A DNA stretch of 64,000 bases from the NCBI GenBank assembly GCA_964642545.1, contig CAZXQU010000002.1, positions 1 to 64,000 on the forward strand, read 5' to 3'. A program made the translations under genes and the position numbers. The notes beneath the pieces were generated by a model. That model made no database searches and was not told where the DNA came from. It saw nothing but the letters and a program-made list of their open reading frames with translations. This stretch comes from QYOJ01 sp964642545. GTDB lineage: Bacteria > Bacteroidota > Bacteroidia > Bacteroidales > FEN-979. How positions within the stretch are numbered: the stretch's first letter is position 1; each line of letters begins with the position of its first letter. This document shows, in pieces, positions 25,598-35,037 of the stretch.

Positions 25598-28084
25598 GTG
25601 AACGATAACCTTCAGGAATTTGCTCAGCAACAGCAGCAGGCTATTGACTACAAAGTCATCTTGTTCAAATTTTATCGATACTGGTACTTCTTCGCCATCA
25701 CCATATTTATAGCCCTTATCATTGCCTTTGTCTTTAATAAATATTCCAAGCCCATTTACGAGGTCAAGACAACCGTGCTGATCAAGGATAAATCGGAGAA
25801 CAAGCTGAACCCGCAGAATATCATGGGTTTAGGTATGTTGAACAACATGCAGAACCTGCAAAATGAGATCGGGATACTGAGTTCCTACTCCCTTACCTAC
25901 AAGACCATTCTGAAGTGCGGGTTTGACGTCGGATACTATAGCGAAGAAAATTTCATCACTCAGGAGCTTTACAAATCCTCCCCGTTTACGGTGGAGTTTG
26001 ACACCAACTTTGCTCAGCCAGTCAATATCCGCTTTAATGTTTCATTCATCTCCAACTCCGAATTCAGGCTCGAAGTTAAGGATGAAAAAGTTGCCTTCTT
26101 TAATTATGCGACACAAGATACCTATCCCGACCGTGAAGAGGCTGTGATTTTTGATGAAACAGTGAAATTTGGACAGGAGTTATCCACACCACAGTTTAAG
26201 TTTAAGGTTTTGCTCAATGCCAACTTTGATCCGGAAGTGGATAAAAAGCGATCCTTCTTTTTTACGTTCAAAGATTACCCCAGCCTGGTTACTGAGTTTA
26301 AAGCTTTTGCCATTGAACCGATCAACCGTGAGGCTTCGATTGTTGAGTTGACGCTCAAAGGCGGAAATGTTGAAAAAATTGCCGACTTTCTGAATACACT
26401 TACCAGCGAATACCTTGCACGGGGTCTGGACCAAAAAAACCTTGTTGCAATCAGAACGATCAATTTTATCGACAAGGAATTAAGTGGCATTTCAGATTCC
26501 CTGAATTCATCCGAACGATCCCTCCAGTCGTTCAAAGCCTCCACCGAAATCATGGACCTCGACCAAACTTCGCAGCAGGTCTTTGAAAAGATGATGGAGC
26601 TTCAGGATGAGAAAGCGATCATCCATGTGAAATCAAAGTACCTGGCCAATTTGCTGGCCTATATCAATAAAAATGAGGGATTAAACGAAATCATCGTTCC
26701 AGCATCCATGGGAGTGGACAACCCGATGTTGAATGACCTCACATTGCAGCTTACCGACCTCTATAACCAGAGAACAGAGCGTGCGTACTTTTCGACAGAT
26801 AAAAACCCAGCATTAAAAGCACTCGATTCGCAAATCAGTTCCACAAAGGGTGCACTTGCCGAGAATATTAAAAGTGCGATCAATACCAACGAAATTGCCC
26901 TGAAAGATATCAACGACCGGATCGAAATTCTTAATTCAAGGATTGGCGGACTTCCTGAAAACCAACGGATTTTGGTTGGCATTCAACGGAAATACAAACT
27001 GGTTGATGCCATCTATACCTTCCTCCTTGAAAAACGGTCGGATGCACAGATCACTCAGGCTTCGAATCTACCCGACAACGAAGTGCTTGATGCTGCCCGT
27101 TTTGAGGGGTTGACCCCTGTTTTCCCGAAAAAGAGTCTCAACTACCTTATCGCCTTGATCATCGGAATCATCCTGCCTGTAGTTTACATCCTTGGCAAAG
27201 ACTACTTCAATGATAAGATCATGGAGAAAGAGGATATTGAAAAGATTACCCAGCTTCCCATCGTTGGCCATATCATTCACAATGACAAAGATAGTAAGGT
27301 GGTGGTGGCCGAATCGCCCAAATCGACCATTGCCGAATCCTTCCGCTCCATACGTACCAACCTGACCTACCTGTTGCAGGGAAAAGAGAAACAGGTAATC
27401 CTTGTCACCTCCGACATGGTAAGTGCCGGTAAGACCTTCTGCTCAATCAACCTGGCTTCCGTATTTGCTCTTTACGGCAAGAAGACTTTGTTGATGGGAT
27501 TCGACCTGAGAAAGCCCAAAATATATCAGGACTTCGGACTAACAAACACGGAAGGGATCAGTTCATACCTCATCAATAAAAGCACCCTGGAAGACACCAT
27601 CCAGGCTTCCGGCATTGAAAATTTTGATATCATCATGGCAGGGCCGGTACCACCGAACCCAGCTGAGTTGATCGCTTCGGAAAAGTGTACCGAACTGTTT
27701 ACACGTTTGAAAGAGATGTATGACTACATCATCATCGACACACCCCCTGTTGGCCTGGTTACTGATGCGTTCCTCCTGATGAAACATGCCGACGCAAACC
27801 TCTTCCTGGTGCGCCAGAACTACACACATAAAAAGATCTTCTCATCCATTATCAAAGATATGGAGACACGGAATATTCCCAACCTGGCAATTATGATCAA
27901 CGACGTCAAACTGAGCGGAAACTCATATGGCTATGGATACGGATATGGGTATGGATACGGATATGGGTATGGATATGGGTATGGATATGGCTACGGATAT
28001 GGTCACGGATACGGTTATGGGTACTATTCCGACGATAAGGATACAAAGAAAAAATCCGTGTTGCAACGCCTCTTCAGTAAATAG
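25598..28084 (+). CDS. Wzc-type polysaccharide co-polymerase / tyrosine autokinase
   Basis: Controls chain length and export; cycles through Tyr autophosphorylation. GTG start. The N-terminal helix (YWYFFAITIFIALIIAFVF) and Wzz domain lead to a long coiled coil, a GNVR-like segment and a second helix (LIALIIGIILPVVYIL). The cytoplasmic BY-kinase domain has Walker A MVSAGKTFCS (the usual Gly-Glu-Gly-Lys is Ser-Ala-Gly-Lys), Walker A' LMGFDLRKP (usually DADLRKP) and Walker B IIIDTPP. The C-terminal Tyr cluster is an extreme (Tyr-Gly)n tract with about 17 tyrosines, followed by a basic tail. 828 residues. Confidence 0.9.
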   Translation: MNDNLQEFAQQQQQAIDYKVILFKFYRYWYFFAITIFIALIIAFVFNKYSKPIYEVKTTVLIKDKSENKLNPQNIMGLGMLNNMQNLQNEIGILSSYSLTYKTILKCGFDVGYYSEENFITQELYKSSPFTVEFDTNFAQPVNIRFNVSFISNSEFRLEVKDEKVAFFNYATQDTYPDREEAVIFDETVKFGQELSTPQFKFKVLLNANFDPEVDKKRSFFFTFKDYPSLVTEFKAFAIEPINREASIVELTLKGGNVEKIADFLNTLTSEYLARGLDQKNLVAIRTINFIDKELSGISDSLNSSERSLQSFKASTEIMDLDQTSQQVFEKMMELQDEKAIIHVKSKYLANLLAYINKNEGLNEIIVPASMGVDNPMLNDLTLQLTDLYNQRTERAYFSTDKNPALKALDSQISSTKGALAENIKSAINTNEIALKDINDRIEILNSRIGGLPENQRILVGIQRKYKLVDAIYTFLLEKRSDAQITQASNLPDNEVLDAARFEGLTPVFPKKSLNYLIALIIGIILPVVYILGKDYFNDKIMEKEDIEKITQLPIVGHIIHNDKDSKVVVAESPKSTIAESFRSIRTNLTYLLQGKEKQVILVTSDMVSAGKTFCSINLASVFALYGKKTLLMGFDLRKPKIYQDFGLTNTEGISSYLINKSTLEDTIQASGIENFDIIMAGPVPPNPAELIASEKCTELFTRLKEMYDYIIIDTPPVGLVTDAFLLMKHADANLFLVRQNYTHKKIFSSIIKDMETRNIPNLAIMINDVKLSGNSYGYGYGYGYGYGYGYGYGYGYGYGYGHGYGYGYYSDDKDTKKKSVLQRLFSK
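27928..28026 (+). repeat. GGATAT/GGATAC-type hexamer microsatellite coding (Tyr-Gly)n
   Basis: Roughly sixteen hexamers of the type TAYGGN lie in frame at the 3' end of the kinase gene, broken once by CAC (His). Slippage would change the number of Tyr-Gly units without shifting the frame. Confidence 0.85.
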
Positions 28085-28171
28085 GAATCACCACTCGTTT
28101 CCCACAATAAATCGAAGAAAAAAGAGTTAATCTGAATATTCTTTTTCTTTGACAATTAATCGATACCCTTC

Positions 28172-30505
28172 ATGAAGATACTACATTACTTTTTCGTGCT
28201 GTTATCCCTCTTTTCGTTCACAATTTCGGGCATTGCACAGGAAACCCCTATTGGCCTCTGGAGAGATCAGTTACCCTATTATCAGGTAATTTCAGTAACT
28301 GAAGCCGGCAACTATATTTACGCTGCTACCCCTTATGCAATTTTCTATCTCGACAGAGATAACAACAGTGTTCAGCGAATGTCCAAAATTAACGGACTCT
28401 CAGATATTGGCATCACCTCCATCGAATACAATAAGAAGACAAACACTATTGTTCTATCTTACGCCAACGCCAACATAGATCTCATCAGCAATCTGATGGT
28501 TACCAATATTTCAGATATCAAACGCAAGCAGATTCTTGGCAATAAAACCATCAACAGCATCTATTGCTATGATAAATACGCTTACCTCGCCTGTGGGTTT
28601 GGAATTGTGGTTCTTGATTTGGAAAAAGAGGAGATTAAGGACACATACTATATCGGTCCAAACGGAAGCCCGATCAACGTATTATCCATTACTTCCGACA
28701 ATACAGATACCATCTGGGCAGCCACCGAACTCGGAATATACAAGGCATCTATCAAAGATCCCAACCTGGTGAATTTTGCCGCCTGGCAACTGGACAACCA
28801 GATGGATCCAATGTTGCGCTACAACACCATAACCGCAATTGGAGAGAAAGTTTTCGTAAACAAGTCACACACCACACCAAACCACGACACAATTTACATT
28901 CACAGCCAGGGGAACTGGACTTCATGGTTTCCCGGACAGAGCAATACAATTAAAAAACTCCGTTCTACGGACAACAGGTTGATCATTGCATACAACTATT
29001 ATGTATATGCGTATGACCAGGCGTTGGAGCCTGTTTACAGCATCTGGAACTATTTTCCCGGATCCCCATATCCTCTCGATGCGATACAGGGTGCCGGCAA
29101 CTGGCTATGGATTGGCGACCTCTACGCTGGAATGGTTTCATATAGTATCAGTGAAAATTATTTCCAGGGATATGATCTGGGCGGTCCGCTTACTGCCAAC
29201 TCATTCAGCATGACTGCCCTAGGGGATAATCTTTTAATTGCTGCAGGAGGAAGAGATGGGTCTTACGTGCCAACCTACAATGCTGGGCAAGTCTATAAGT
29301 TCGACAACACCAACTGGACCAATTACTCTGGATGGATTATCCCACAAATGGCCGGTATTAATGATCTGGTGACAGTCGCTGTTGATCCGCTGGATCCAAA
29401 CAGGTTCTATGCCGGATCATGGGGAAGAGGGTTGCTGGAAATTTATGGGAATGAATACGTGAATCGTTATGGAACATGGAATAGTACCCTGGGTCACCAT
29501 TCAGCCTCCGATACAGCCGATATCCGGGTGGGGGGTACAGCTTTTGATAACAATGGTAACCTCTGGGTCTCCACTTCCCATACCAACAGCTGCCTCTCCC
29601 TGAAACGTGGTAATGACTGGAAAGGATTTACAATCTCCGAAGTACAGGAGTCGGATCTTGGGCAGATGATTATCGACCGGTACAACCAGAAATGGATCGT
29701 AATGCGGTATGGCAATATGAATCCAAACTCTCTGCTGGTCTTCACCGATAATGGAACGCCGGATAACCCGACTGACGACATGGTCAAAAAACTTAACTCC
29801 TCAGAGGGACATGGAAATATACCCGGAACCATTGTGTATGCCATCGCGGAAGATATGGATGGCGAAGTGTGGATCGGGACTGAAAACGGAGTCTCCGTGT
29901 TTTATACACCGGAAAACATCTTCACAGGAGGAAACTACGATGCCCAGAAGATCCTTGTCGAATATGGCGGATATTACCAATACCTCCTGGAGAATGAGAT
30001 CGTTACTGCCATTGCTGTAGACGGCTCCAACCGGAAATGGATCGGAACAGACCGCAGTGGAGTGTTTCTCTTTTCGGCTGACGGAACTTCTGAAATTCAT
30101 CACTTCACCGAAGATAACAGTCCCCTCTTTTCAAACAGGATCACAAGTTTGGCGATCAACGCAAACGGGGATGTATTCATGGGAACCGACAAAGGGGTGA
30201 TCTCCTACCGTGGAAGCGCTACTGAAGGGATAGAAAAGATGGACGATGTGCATGCATTTCCGAATCCAGTGAAGGACGGGTATTCCGGAATTATCGGAAT
30301 CAAAGGACTGGTTACCAATGCCCAGGTCAGAATTACCGACATCAGCGGGGCTGTTGTCCACTCCACCAAAGCAGAGGGAGGCCAGGCTATATGGGATGGG
30401 ACAAACCTGAATGGGAAACGGGTTAAATCGGGCGTTTATCTGGTATTTGCCAGCGACGAGACAGGGAAGGAGAAAGTGGTGACAAAAATCATCATCGTCA
30501 ACTGA
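28172..30505 (+). CDS. porZ: PorZ-like T9SS attachment-complex protein (beta-propellers, C-terminal sorting domain)
   Basis: PorZ is a surface protein needed for delivering anionic LPS to type IX substrates. The 777-residue product has a signal peptide (FVLLSLFSFTISGIAQ), then the diagnostic first propeller (IGLWRDQLPYYQVISVTEAG, YAATPYAIFYLD, SKINGLSDIGITSIEYN). A second propeller has two-component-propeller motifs (IWIGD, EVWIGTENGVSVF, NRKWIGTDRSGVFLF, DVFMGTDKGVISY). It ends in a T9SS type A sorting domain (FPNPVKDGYSG, GVYLVFASDETGKEKVVTKI). The stop overlaps the recO start by 1 bp, an arrangement I recall in other Bacteroidota. Confidence 0.85.
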   Translation: MKILHYFFVLLSLFSFTISGIAQETPIGLWRDQLPYYQVISVTEAGNYIYAATPYAIFYLDRDNNSVQRMSKINGLSDIGITSIEYNKKTNTIVLSYANANIDLISNLMVTNISDIKRKQILGNKTINSIYCYDKYAYLACGFGIVVLDLEKEEIKDTYYIGPNGSPINVLSITSDNTDTIWAATELGIYKASIKDPNLVNFAAWQLDNQMDPMLRYNTITAIGEKVFVNKSHTTPNHDTIYIHSQGNWTSWFPGQSNTIKKLRSTDNRLIIAYNYYVYAYDQALEPVYSIWNYFPGSPYPLDAIQGAGNWLWIGDLYAGMVSYSISENYFQGYDLGGPLTANSFSMTALGDNLLIAAGGRDGSYVPTYNAGQVYKFDNTNWTNYSGWIIPQMAGINDLVTVAVDPLDPNRFYAGSWGRGLLEIYGNEYVNRYGTWNSTLGHHSASDTADIRVGGTAFDNNGNLWVSTSHTNSCLSLKRGNDWKGFTISEVQESDLGQMIIDRYNQKWIVMRYGNMNPNSLLVFTDNGTPDNPTDDMVKKLNSSEGHGNIPGTIVYAIAEDMDGEVWIGTENGVSVFYTPENIFTGGNYDAQKILVEYGGYYQYLLENEIVTAIAVDGSNRKWIGTDRSGVFLFSADGTSEIHHFTEDNSPLFSNRITSLAINANGDVFMGTDKGVISYRGSATEGIEKMDDVHAFPNPVKDGYSGIIGIKGLVTNAQVRITDISGAVVHSTKAEGGQAIWDGTNLNGKRVKSGVYLVFASDETGKEKVVTKIIIVN

Positions 30506-31230
30506 TGCTTCATAAAACCCGGGGAATTGTTCTCCATTCATTCAAATACTCTGAATCCAGCCTGATTGTTAAAGCTTATACCGAAGCATTCGGCTTACAA
30601 TCCTATATGCTGAAAGGAATCCGAAGCCAGAAAGCAAAGACCAAACCGGCCCTGTTTCAACCCTTGACCCTTCTTGACCTGGTGGTTTACCATAAGGAGA
30701 AAAGCTCCCTACATCCGGTAAAAGAGGTTCAGCTAGCAATACCTACCCATTCAACCGGATCAAATATCCGAAAGAGTTCAATTGCCCTGTTTCTGGCAGA
30801 ACTCATCTACCGGTCAATCCGTGAAGAGGAGGCAAATACCTCCCTTTTTACTTTTCTATGGAATGGCTTCATTCAACTTGAAGAAACGGAAGAACATGTA
30901 GCCAATTTTCACCTTCTCTTCTCGATAAAACTTTGCCGGTTTCTTGGATTTCAACCCCAGGAAAACCATAGCGAATACAATCGTTTTTTTCATTTACGGG
31001 AAGGTTCTTTTCACCCTCTTTACTCATCTGCCGAGGATTGTTTGGATGAAGAACAAAGTGCATTGTTCTTTCAACTTATACAAACCGAATTGAATCAGCT
31101 CTCATCCCTTTCAATACCTCCGCAAATCCGGTCCGTCATCCTGGATAAGGTACTCCTTTACTATCGGGTCCATCTAACCGGATTCAGCGAGATCCGCTCG
31201 CGCGAAGTCTTGCGTACAGTACTCTCCTGA
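30505..31230 (+). CDS. recO: DNA repair protein RecO
   Basis: Loads RecA with RecR at gapped DNA. The N-terminal OB fold begins HKTRGIVLHSFKYSESSLIV and continues to QSYMLKGIRSQK. The helical C-terminal domain lacks the Cys4 zinc site of some homologues, which is usual in this phylum. 241 residues. Overlaps the porZ stop by 1 bp, so the two are co-transcribed. Confidence 0.9.
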   Translation: MLHKTRGIVLHSFKYSESSLIVKAYTEAFGLQSYMLKGIRSQKAKTKPALFQPLTLLDLVVYHKEKSSLHPVKEVQLAIPTHSTGSNIRKSSIALFLAELIYRSIREEEANTSLFTFLWNGFIQLEETEEHVANFHLLFSIKLCRFLGFQPQENHSEYNRFFHLREGSFHPLYSSAEDCLDEEQSALFFQLIQTELNQLSSLSIPPQIRSVILDKVLLYYRVHLTGFSEIRSREVLRTVLS

Positions 31231-31253
31231 AGTTACGATTCATCCCTTTTCCA

Positions 31254-31261
31254 TATCTTTG
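31254..31261 (+). promoter_or_regulatory. -7 element of lysS
   Basis: TATCTTTG, 16 bp before the ATG. A TTA in place of TTG lies about 20 bp upstream, so the -33 match is weak. Confidence 0.5.
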
Positions 31262-31276
31262 CACAAAATTTACTAC

Positions 31277-32794
31277 ATGGAACATTCATTGTCAGAACAG
31301 GAACAAATCCGAAGGGATTCTTTACACGAACTTGTAGCCCTGGGCATCAACCCATATCCACCAGAAACCTTTGAGGTGAATACCTCAGCAGCTAGTATCA
31401 AGCAGAATTTTCCTGAAGACAATACCTTATACCAGGATATCAGTATCGCCGGACGAATCATGAGCCGCAGAATCATGGGCGCCGCATCTTTCGCTGAAAT
31501 TCAGGACGAAACCGGGCGGATTCAGATCTATGTCAAACGGGATGATATCTGTCCTGAGGAAGATAAAACCCTTTACAATACAGTGTTCAAACGACATCTC
31601 GACATCGGAGATATCATTGGGATTACCGGATACGTTTTTATCACAAAAATGGGCGAGATCACCATTCATGTCTCCTCACTGAAGCTCCTGTGCAAATCAC
31701 TGAAGCCACTTCCGATCGTTAAGGAGAAAGAGGATACGGTTTTCGATGCATTTACTGATCCTGAACAACGGTTCCGTCAACGGTATGTCGACCTGATTGT
31801 AAATCCCCATGTTCGGGAAGTATTTATCAAGCGTTCCTTGCTGGTCAACTCCATGCGCAATTTTCTCAACGCCAATCACTACCTGGAAGTTGAAACTCCC
31901 ATCCTTCAACCGTTATATGGAGGAGCTGCAGCCAGACCATTCAAGACCCACCATAACTCCCTCGACATGACCATCTATCTAAGGATCGCTAACGAGCTTT
32001 ACCTGAAACGGCTCATCATTGGCGGTTATCCGGGAGTTTATGAATTTTCAAAAGACTTCAGGAATGAAGGCATGGACCGGTTCCACAATCCTGAATTTAC
32101 CCAGATGGAACTCTATGTAGCATATAAGGATTACCTCTGGATGATGGACCTTGTTGAAGAGATGGTGGAAAAGATTGCCTTGGACCTGCATGGCAAGACC
32201 GAGGTACAAGTTGGCGATAACCTGATCGATTTCAAGCGTCCCTGGAAACGATTTACCATGTATGAAGCCATCCATCACTATACCGGTATCGATATCTCGG
32301 GAATGGATGAGGAGGCATTACGCAAAACCGCAAAAGAGTTACATGTAGCCATTGATACTACCATGGCAAAAGGGAAAATAATTGATGAAATTTTTGGCGG
32401 GAAGTGCGAACCAAACCTGATTCAACCCACCTTCATCACAGACTATCCCATTGAGATGTCTCCTCTGGCAAAGAAACACCGTACTCAGGAAGGCCTGGTA
32501 GAACGCTTCGAAGCAATATGTAACGGCAAAGAATTGTGCAACGCTTTCTCCGAATTAAACGACCCGATTGATCAGCGGGAACGTTTTGAAGCCCAGCTGG
32601 AATTAGGCAAACGAGGCGATACCGAATCGATGGTACTGGATGAAGATTTCCTGAAATCACTTGAGTATGGGATGCCTCCCACAGCAGGCCTCGGTATTGG
32701 GATCGACCGGCTGACCATGATCATGACCAACCAGCCCTCAATCCAGGATGTCCTGTTTTTCCCGCAGATGCGACCCGACAAACGGACTATCTGA
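31277..32794 (+). CDS. lysS: lysyl-tRNA synthetase, class II
   Basis: Charges tRNA-Lys. The N-terminal OB fold (ISIAGRIMSRRIMGAASFAE, IQDETGRIQIYVKRDD) precedes the class II core: motif 1 around RYVDLIVNP, motif 2 YEFSKDFRNEGMDRFHNPEF, motif 3 PTAGLGIGIDRLTMI. The 505-residue length is typical. Start ATG at 31277 (a TTG at 31259 is also in frame). Its 3' end overlaps the convergent deiminase gene by 8 bp. Confidence 0.95.
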   Translation: MEHSLSEQEQIRRDSLHELVALGINPYPPETFEVNTSAASIKQNFPEDNTLYQDISIAGRIMSRRIMGAASFAEIQDETGRIQIYVKRDDICPEEDKTLYNTVFKRHLDIGDIIGITGYVFITKMGEITIHVSSLKLLCKSLKPLPIVKEKEDTVFDAFTDPEQRFRQRYVDLIVNPHVREVFIKRSLLVNSMRNFLNANHYLEVETPILQPLYGGAAARPFKTHHNSLDMTIYLRIANELYLKRLIIGGYPGVYEFSKDFRNEGMDRFHNPEFTQMELYVAYKDYLWMMDLVEEMVEKIALDLHGKTEVQVGDNLIDFKRPWKRFTMYEAIHHYTGIDISGMDEEALRKTAKELHVAIDTTMAKGKIIDEIFGGKCEPNLIQPTFITDYPIEMSPLAKKHRTQEGLVERFEAICNGKELCNAFSELNDPIDQRERFEAQLELGKRGDTESMVLDEDFLKSLEYGMPPTAGLGIGIDRLTMIMTNQPSIQDVLFFPQMRPDKRTI

Positions 32795-34865
32795 TCAACA
32801 CCATCCGTTTCGACTGCAATCCTTCGCCTGTCTTTAGGATATAAATATATACCCCGTTGGGGAGTTGTTTCCCGGTATGATCCTTCCCATCCCACGAAAC
32901 AGAATAATACCCGCTCTGCACATATCTATCAAGAATTGTGACAACCCGGTTCCCAAGGAGATCGAAAATCTCGATGCTGGTCTCTCCACTTGTGGTCAGG
33001 GTATAGGGAATGGTCGTGATGCCTATTACGGGATTGGGATAATTCTGACCCAAACGGCCCGAATTCCCAGCAATAGTCTCCCGGATGCCAGTGAGGAGGC
33101 TATCGTTCACCGCAATGATAACCCGAACAGTTCCAACTGTTGTTGAAACCTCCAGTGTATCCAGTTCATATCCGGTAAACTGGTCGAGCAACGGCAAATC
33201 AATCCTGACGCGAAGTTGCGTAGTGTCGTTTGCATTGAGAAAATATGGTGTTGAAGGGACAGTTCCGATATACCACGCAAACCCAGGATTAAAGCCTTCA
33301 TTCTGGATATTTGTCACCGAAATATTCTCTCCGGTAAAATTGTTCAAAACAGTAAATTTCCCCTCCAAACACTCTTCCGGTGTGTTGAACTTCAACGTCT
33401 CAGGGATAGCTGTGATATTGGTATACACCGTATTGAATTCAAATGGATCGGGCTCACCGATGTATGGTGCGGAGGCATGACGACCCGAATTATCAGCAGC
33501 GGTTATGTAATACTCTATCGTATTCTCGCCAGGTTGATTTGGAATGACACCAGAGTATAAACTCCCCGATGTATTTTGCATACTGGTAATCATCCAGATT
33601 CCATTATTTACCCGGTAGTGAATCAGCACCGAATCGTTGATTACCGTTGTATCGCTACAAACTATCAACTCGGCATTAAGGAGATAATCTTCTTCACAAG
33701 GATGGTCTCCATAAAGAGGGTAGTGCCGGACGAAGAGCATTCCCAGGTCAGCAATCCCTTTGGTACGGCAGTGTAATGCATCTGTCGATGCCCAAGGTTC
33801 GGAAGGTAATCCAATAAATCCAAGCACCTCATAGCCGGGCATAGCTGCCTGGTAGACGGCGAGTGCACTATCATCCCAGGTATTGTTCATGATGGGAACC
33901 AGCACTTTCCTGTTCAGAATCAATGAATTTGTATAGGGTTGATTATTGGGAGTGTAAGCCCGGTAAACTTTATAATTGTATCCATAAGCACAGGGAGTCC
34001 CGGCCCAATATGCAGCAGCTTGTTCAATTAGATTATACTGAGGATGTGCAGGGGGCACTGATCTTACCAGAATTTTATCCGGAGCAAGAAACTTCGCCCA
34101 GCAGTCGATGTGATCAATATAGGTTCCATTGGGATCAGCCCTTACGTGATACGTCTCTATTCCAAGGTAATTCAATACTTTTTCTGCAACTTGCTCATGG
34201 GTCTGCGTCGGATTTTCTTCCCATACCAATTCGGTGGAGGCTGAATTGCCATAGCCATCCGTCATGTAGTTGCCCCCTGTATGGATCAGGTTCATGCCAA
34301 ACCATGGGATTCCCAACATATTGGCAACCTTCTTCGGAACTTCATCATCCAACGGTCGTGGGCGGTTATATGGAAAATCTACGATCCCGATATTGTCGGA
34401 ACTGTCCGACTCAAACCAGGGGCCATAATCCCGTGTCCAGTAAGAGTCGGTACCAGCGATTAGGAAGTTGCAATGACTGGTATCGACACCGTTGGAAATA
34501 TATTGGCTGGTAACTGTATTTTGCTGTGAAATGCTGTTGACCAACGTGGTAACCATGATTTCGCCTTCCGCCATCTCTTTGATCAGTGCAATCGGGATGC
34601 CAAATGGATATCGAACCAACACGCCATGCATGTGGTCGAACTCAGCAATATTCCGAATCGGGGCAGAAGGTGGATCGGTTTCCACAAATGCCAGACCGAT
34701 TTCATCGAGCCGCGTCAACTCATCTGGTGTAAGCCAATGAGTTAATTTTTGGGGAGTATCGGGTGCATCCTGAGCAAAAGTCAGAGTTGGAAGAATTACT
34801 GTTAGAATAGAGGCTATCAAAGTCAGGAATAGAACTCCCCGGCAGTCGAGATGTCGGATAATCAT
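32787..34865 (-). CDS. peptidylarginine deiminase / agmatine deiminase-family protein with T9SS sorting domain
   Basis: Predicted to hydrolyse guanidino groups (arginine residues or agmatine) outside the cell. A signal peptide (LFLTLIASILTVILP, TLTFAQ) precedes a pentein fold: WTRDYGPWFE (substrate Asp), GGNYMTDGYG, HIDCWAKFL (catalytic His) and the catalytic Cys in DALHCRTKGIADLG near residue 364. An Ig-like region follows (VVINDSVLIHYRV, TIEYYITAADNSGRHASAP). The T9SS type A domain closes the protein (LGQNYPNPVIGITTIPY, GVYIYILKTGEGLQSKRMV). At 692 residues, it resembles the layout of P. gingivalis PPAD (enzyme, Ig-like, sorting tail). Confidence 0.88.
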   Translation of the reverse strand: MIIRHLDCRGVLFLTLIASILTVILPTLTFAQDAPDTPQKLTHWLTPDELTRLDEIGLAFVETDPPSAPIRNIAEFDHMHGVLVRYPFGIPIALIKEMAEGEIMVTTLVNSISQQNTVTSQYISNGVDTSHCNFLIAGTDSYWTRDYGPWFESDSSDNIGIVDFPYNRPRPLDDEVPKKVANMLGIPWFGMNLIHTGGNYMTDGYGNSASTELVWEENPTQTHEQVAEKVLNYLGIETYHVRADPNGTYIDHIDCWAKFLAPDKILVRSVPPAHPQYNLIEQAAAYWAGTPCAYGYNYKVYRAYTPNNQPYTNSLILNRKVLVPIMNNTWDDSALAVYQAAMPGYEVLGFIGLPSEPWASTDALHCRTKGIADLGMLFVRHYPLYGDHPCEEDYLLNAELIVCSDTTVINDSVLIHYRVNNGIWMITSMQNTSGSLYSGVIPNQPGENTIEYYITAADNSGRHASAPYIGEPDPFEFNTVYTNITAIPETLKFNTPEECLEGKFTVLNNFTGENISVTNIQNEGFNPGFAWYIGTVPSTPYFLNANDTTQLRVRIDLPLLDQFTGYELDTLEVSTTVGTVRVIIAVNDSLLTGIRETIAGNSGRLGQNYPNPVIGITTIPYTLTTSGETSIEIFDLLGNRVVTILDRYVQSGYYSVSWDGKDHTGKQLPNGVYIYILKTGEGLQSKRMVLIR

Positions 34866-34995
34866 GATGATTTCGGGTTTTTGGTGAAACTCGCAGCAAA
34901 GATACTCGTTTCAGGTAAAATTCAAACAGTGCTTGTAAGCGGTTTATGATCCTGAATGACAATAATTTATCCGGTAGTAACTTCTTCGCTTACGG

Positions 34996-35027
34996 TTGGG
35001 AAAACGATAAGAAAGCTCTTAATTTTG
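34996..35027 (+). promoter_or_regulatory. sigma-AB type promoter of the cation efflux gene
   Basis: TTG at 34996-34998 and TAATTTTG at 35020-35027, spaced by 21 bp; the ATG follows 10 bp later, implying a very short leader. Confidence 0.6.
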
Positions 35028-35037
35028 CTGTAAAGTC

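Noticed and set aside
24803..28084. A full capsule biosynthesis locus
   Set aside because: Only the Wza-like and Wzc-like genes are present; no glycosyltransferase, flippase or polymerase genes adjoin them.
27927..28130. A 67-codon frame rich in Met-Asp repeats
   Set aside because: It is the alternative frame of the Tyr-Gly microsatellite in the kinase gene.
33923..34513. A 196-codon frame on the plus strand
   Set aside because: It lies wholly antisense to the deiminase catalytic domain and shows no family motif.
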